Assembly (NCBI GenBank): GCA_024709185.1
Contig: JANJXE010000093.1
Span: 1 to 9,315 of the forward strand
DNA length: 9,315 nucleotides
Reading direction: 5' to 3'
Source: Paludibacter sp.
GTDB lineage: Bacteria > Bacteroidota > Bacteroidia > Bacteroidales > Paludibacteraceae
The notes beneath the pieces were generated by a model, which saw only the letters and a program-made list of their open reading frames with translations, was not told the DNA's origin and searched no databases. The first letter of the stretch is position 1. Every line of letters begins with the position of its first letter. Shown here piece after piece: positions 7,067-9,315 of this stretch. Both the position numbers and the translations under genes were made by a program.

Positions 7067-7456
7067 ATGCGTTATTTTCTTGCTTACTGGAAATCCTTAG
7101 CTGTACTGATTGCTATTTTTGTACTCAGTTTCATGAATCCTCCATCGATACCCTCAGTACGGGAATTGTTTTCTTTTGATAAAATCGGTCATTTGATCAT
7201 GTACTCTGGTTTTACCTTTGTTTTATTGAATGATACAGCAGCTTTTAAGTTCGTTAAACGAAAGAAGCCATGGTATCTTTACCTGGGAATCGGATTTCCG
7301 GTATTTATCGGGGCATTGACAGAAGTTTTGCAGACCATCCTTTTTGCACCCCGTGCCGCCGAATGGGGTGATTTTCTGAGCGATACGGCCGGCGTAGCGG
7401 TTGGATGGCTCGCGTTTGCCATCTGGCAACGATGGCGACGAATTGTTTACAATTAG
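7067..7456 (+). CDS. VanZ-like family membrane protein
   Basis: This small inner-membrane protein has 129 residues and about four helices, at roughly 8-23, 42-56, 70-91 and 104-121. It has the VanZ-like signature: a polar motif DKIGH (38-42) at the start of the second helix, GALTEVLQ (82-89) with E86 and Q89, then R96 and GDFLSDTAG (101-109) with D102 and D106. VanZ itself gives low-level teicoplanin resistance, but most Bacteroidota members of this family are short housekeeping-type proteins of unknown role, so an antibiotic-resistance label would be unjustified. The start is 12 bases after the kinase stop, and dprA follows after 25 bases, so co-transcription is likely. The C-terminal tail is basic (QRWRR) and probably cytoplasmic. 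Confidence 0.85.
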   Translation: MRYFLAYWKSLAVLIAIFVLSFMNPPSIPSVRELFSFDKIGHLIMYSGFTFVLLNDTAAFKFVKRKKPWYLYLGIGFPVFIGALTEVLQTILFAPRAAEWGDFLSDTAGVAVGWLAFAIWQRWRRIVYN

Positions 7457-7481
7457 AATTACTCACTAAAACCTTATAACT

Positions 7482-8594
7482 ATGAACACTGACCAGCTTA
7501 AATTCCGAATTGCTGTTACCCTGATCAACGGGGTGGGCAATAGTATTGCCCGAAATCTGATTGCCTACCTGGGAAGCGAAGAAGCCGTTTTTACCGAAAA
7601 AAAGCAAGCGCTGATGAAAATTCCGGGTATTGGTGAAACGATTGCTACCGGTATCACTACCCAAAAAGAAGCCCTTCAGCGAGCGGATCACGAAATCAAT
7701 TTTATTCTTAAAAACAACATTCAGGTACATTATTTCACCGACAGCACCTTTCCTAAACGGCTCAGGGAATGTCAGGATGCACCATTACTACTCTTTACCA
7801 GATGTTCAGCCGATTTAAATAGCCTTCATGTAGTGTCGCTTGTCGGCACACGCAATGCTACAGAATATGGAAAATCAGTTTGCCAGGAACTGATTGCAGG
7901 ATTATCGGGTGTGCCTTCTCTTTTGATAGTGAGCGGACTGGCGTATGGAATAGATATTTGTGCCCACAAGGCAGCGCTCGACAACGGGATTCCAACTGTG
8001 GGGGTTGTCGCTCACGGACTCGATCGTATCTATCCCGGACATCATCGCTCAACCGCCATTCGAATGATCGAACGGGGTGGAATTGTGACCGAGTATTTAA
8101 GTCAGACTAACCCGGACCGTCAGAATTTTATTCAGCGCAATCGTATCATTGCCGGAATGTCGGATGCAGTTTTGGTAATTGAATCGGGAGTGAAGGGAGG
8201 TGCGCTGATCACTGCCGGTCTCGGTAATGATTATAACCGTGATGTGTTTGCTGTGCCGGGTAAAGTGGGAGATACCTGGTCGATAGGATGTAATCAGTTG
8301 ATAAAAAGTAACAGGGCAGGGATGATAGAAAATGCTGAAGATTTGCTCTATGTGATGGGCTGGCATCCCGAAACGAAAACTAGTAATAAAGCGGAATTAG
8401 TTCTTTTTCCTGAGTTAAACGAAGAAGAAACCAGTGTGTATTCTATCTTGAAAAATCAAATTTCAGGATTGCAGGTGAATGAAATTGCCCGTTTAGCAGG
8501 CCTTCCCTATAGTAAAATCAGTGCAATTTTACTCAGTCTGGAATTTAAAAACATCATCAAAAGCCTTCCCGGAGGTGTTTATTCTGTCGTATAA
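7482..8594 (+). CDS. dprA: DNA-processing protein DprA (Smf), RecA loader for single-stranded DNA
   Basis: This 370-residue cytosolic protein has the complete three-part DprA layout. The N-terminal helix-hairpin-helix/SAM-like region (about 8-62) includes INGVGNSIA (15-23) and IPGIGETIA (47-55). The central Rossmann-fold DNA-binding domain (about 80-295) has VGTRNATEYG (121-130), SGLAYGID (151-158), RNRIIAGMS (219-227), GGALITA (239-245) and GCNQLI (269-274). The C-terminal winged-helix domain (about 315-370) includes VNEIARLAGL. In naturally transformable bacteria DprA binds incoming single-stranded DNA, protects it and loads RecA. It is widespread in non-competent species too, so competence is not proven. 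The segment before RNRIIAG reads F-I-Q rather than the more common F-P-x, a mild variation. No com genes are adjacent. It is probably the last gene of the kinase-VanZ-dprA unit, and no convincing terminator follows it. Confidence 0.95.
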   Translation: MNTDQLKFRIAVTLINGVGNSIARNLIAYLGSEEAVFTEKKQALMKIPGIGETIATGITTQKEALQRADHEINFILKNNIQVHYFTDSTFPKRLRECQDAPLLLFTRCSADLNSLHVVSLVGTRNATEYGKSVCQELIAGLSGVPSLLIVSGLAYGIDICAHKAALDNGIPTVGVVAHGLDRIYPGHHRSTAIRMIERGGIVTEYLSQTNPDRQNFIQRNRIIAGMSDAVLVIESGVKGGALITAGLGNDYNRDVFAVPGKVGDTWSIGCNQLIKSNRAGMIENAEDLLYVMGWHPETKTSNKAELVLFPELNEEETSVYSILKNQISGLQVNEIARLAGLPYSKISAILLSLEFKNIIKSLPGGVYSVV

Positions 8595-8630
8595 TTTACA
8601 GAAAAACAGACATATAGTCACTTTGTACTG

Positions 8631-8677
8631 ATTTGTAAAATGTAAAAAAACATATATAGGTCAAATTATTTACAAAT
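8631..8677. repeat. 9-base inverted repeat in the leader of the lipoprotein gene
   Basis: ATTTGTAAA (8631-8639) and its exact reverse complement TTTACAAAT (8669-8677) are separated by 29 AT-rich bases. The spacing is long for a terminator and there is no GC core, so a pair of protein-binding half-sites is a more likely role than dprA termination. AAATGTA at 8638-8644 is repeated in the palindrome just downstream. Confidence 0.35.
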
Positions 8678-8679
8678 TG

Positions 8680-8697
8680 ATACATTTCGAAATGTAT
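8680..8697. promoter_or_regulatory. 18-base perfect palindrome, likely operator of the lipoprotein gene
   Basis: ATACATTTCGAAATGTAT is a perfect palindrome with no central gap, located 115 bases before the lipoprotein ATG. It overlaps two imperfect -7-like elements: TACATTTC at 8681-8688 and TATTTTAG at 8695-8702, each one base off TAnnTTTG. That position would suit a repressor or activator that binds as a dimer across the promoter. The regulator is unknown and none is encoded in the window. Confidence 0.5.
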
Positions 8698-8717
8698 TTT
8701 AGCAGCCAAATTTTTAA

Positions 8718-8727
8718 AGAAAGGAGG
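8718..8727 (+). promoter_or_regulatory. Extended Shine-Dalgarno sequence before a mini-ORF
   Basis: AGAAAGGAGG is perfectly complementary over ten bases to the 16S rRNA 3' tail as I recall it for Bacteroidota (CCUCCUUUCU). It lies seven bases before the ATG at 8735, the ideal spacing. None of the other gene starts in this window has such a site, in keeping with the general lack of Shine-Dalgarno use in this phylum, so it stands out strongly. Confidence 0.6.
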
Positions 8728-8734
8728 AAAATAG

Positions 8735-8758
8735 ATGACATATTTACGTAAGAGTTAA
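8735..8758 (+). CDS. Seven-codon mini-ORF, possible leader peptide
   Basis: ATG at 8735 opens a short frame encoding MTYLRKS and ends with TAA at 8756-8758, 53 bases before the lipoprotein start. The only evidence for translation is the very strong Shine-Dalgarno at correct spacing. The peptide has no run of a single amino acid that would suggest classical attenuation. It could control translation of the lipoprotein by coupling, or shape the leader RNA. The ribosome site could instead serve as a standby or sequestering element with no functional peptide. Confidence 0.35.
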   Translation: MTYLRKS

Positions 8759-8784
8759 TAATTAAAGAACTTAAAACCATTAAC

Positions 8785-8798
8785 TGCTCGTAAGAGCG
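8785..8798 (+). other. Small GNRA-loop hairpin in the lipoprotein mRNA leader
   Basis: GCTC (8786-8789) and GAGC (8794-8797) pair around a GTAA loop, a GNRA tetraloop in RNA, with a flanking U-G wobble pair. It stands 14 bases before the lipoprotein ATG. The loop and right arm contain CGTAAGAG (8789-8796), which is also present inside the mini-ORF at 8747-8754. There is no T-run after it, so it is not a terminator. Confidence 0.35.
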
Positions 8799-8811
8799 AA
8801 AAACCTTAACT

Positions 8812-9315
8812 ATGAAAAAATTTATTATTTATCTGTGTTTAATTCTAAATCTGTCTTGTCAGGAAGCAGATGTGAAGGATGTTGGGGGTACAGTTACCTT
8901 ACCCGGCCTGGCACTTGAAGTACTTATTCATCAGGTTAGCATCGATCAGTATGAAGAACCGGATCCGGTTATTCATGCAGCATTTATCAGTAATGAATCT
9001 GCTTTTTCGCGGGAAGTAGCTACCCGTTCCGGAAGTCGTGCCGGACAGTCAACATCAGTCGACACCGTTTTTACCTACGATGAGATTCCGTTGGTACGGG
9101 AAACACGCACTAAATTGCTTGTTTACAATGATGGAACCAGTGAGACCCTGATCGAGGATCTAACACCAGAGGGTATTAACCCATTGTATACGCTTACCGA
9201 AATGCCACCCGGAGATGAAATGATCATCTCGAGAACGATCATTAAGAATGGAAAAGTTAAGACTTTCAATAAGAAAAATGAACTTGTTTCTGAAGAAGTA
9301 TTTCCTGAGAATAAT
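8812..9315 (+). CDS. Unrecognised lipoprotein, N-terminal 168 residues (runs off right edge)
   Basis: An ATG at 8812 opens a frame that remains open for 168 codons to the window end. It starts with a lipoprotein signal peptide: basic MKK, a hydrophobic core (FIIYLCLILNL) and cysteine C16 preceded by L-S. The -3 residue is N, which is loose but tolerable for Bacteroidota. After the cysteine comes QEAD, which is acidic like the surface-export signals of Bacteroidota lipoproteins, so outer-membrane surface display is possible. The mature part is acidic, with a Ser/Thr/Arg-rich stretch at about 66-85 (ATRSGSRAGQSTS) and alternating strand-like segments (TKLLVYND, EMIISRTI) that suggest a beta-rich fold. 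I do not recognise a family. The start context AAAACCTTAACTATG resembles that of dprA. Confidence 0.8.
   Translation, partial: MKKFIIYLCLILNLSCQEADVKDVGGTVTLPGLALEVLIHQVSIDQYEEPDPVIHAAFISNESAFSREVATRSGSRAGQSTSVDTVFTYDEIPLVRETRTKLLVYNDGTSETLIEDLTPEGINPLYTLTEMPPGDEMIISRTIIKNGKVKTFNKKNELVSEEVFPENN

Noticed and set aside
7067..7456. Glycopeptide resistance gene vanZ
   Set aside because: Only the broad VanZ-like fold is supported. No van cluster is present, and most family members in this phylum are not linked to resistance.
7305..7730. A 141-codon minus-strand frame spanning the VanZ-dprA junction
   Set aside because: It lies opposite two clear genes and has no recognisable domain. Its product has the odd composition typical of reverse-strand reading.
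8595..8640. Possible terminator after dprA
   Set aside because: Only very short AT-rich or 3-bp stems are visible. The one longer inverted repeat has a 29-base loop and no GC core.

Overview
The window reads as a chromosomal segment of a Bacteroidota member, probably a Bacteroidales/Marinilabiliales-type anaerobe or facultative anaerobe. The reasons are that the aminotransferase, nucleoside kinase and calcium/sodium antiporter look like Bacteroidota homologues, most genes lack a Shine-Dalgarno sequence, and several upstream regions carry the Bacteroidota housekeeping promoter -7 element TAnnTTTG, once with a perfect TTTG-N19 partner. No tRNA, rRNA, CRISPR array, insertion sequence or integrase was seen. 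This is mostly ordinary core-genome content.

Layout from left to right. The first 66 bases hold the start of an unidentified minus-strand gene. It is divergent from an extended-SDR NAD(P)-dependent reductase/epimerase (177-1184, +), and two back-to-back -7 elements lie between them. The SDR converges on argD (1181-2323, -), with the two stop codons interlocked in one TTAA. Upstream of argD come two more minus-strand genes, a calcium/sodium antiporter of the CaCA family (2437-3369) and a Na/Pi cotransporter with a PhoU-like tail (3446-5245). They are separated by a strong intrinsic terminator whose loop and arm also carry a promoter element. A divergent promoter region (5246-5386) then leads to a plus-strand cluster: a nucleoside kinase with TGS/ThrRS-like N-terminal domains (5387-7054), a small VanZ-like membrane protein (7067-7456) and dprA (7482-8594), with gaps of 12 and 25 bases. 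A 217-base leader follows, and then a lipoprotein gene that runs off the right edge (8812-9315).

Functionally the window joins amino-acid biosynthesis (argD), sodium-coupled ion and phosphate transport, nucleoside salvage and DNA uptake/recombination (dprA). Only the kinase-VanZ-dprA run looks like a single transcription unit. The two transporters are neighbours but appear to be separately transcribed.

The least explained part is 8595-8811. It contains an 18-base perfect palindrome, a 9-base inverted repeat, and a 10-base perfect match to the anti-Shine-Dalgarno region of 16S rRNA, which is rare in this phylum. That match is correctly spaced before a seven-codon mini-ORF. A small GNRA-loop hairpin and repeated start-proximal motifs follow just before the lipoprotein gene. 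This looks like a regulated leader, and I would examine it first. I see no convincing new multi-gene system.
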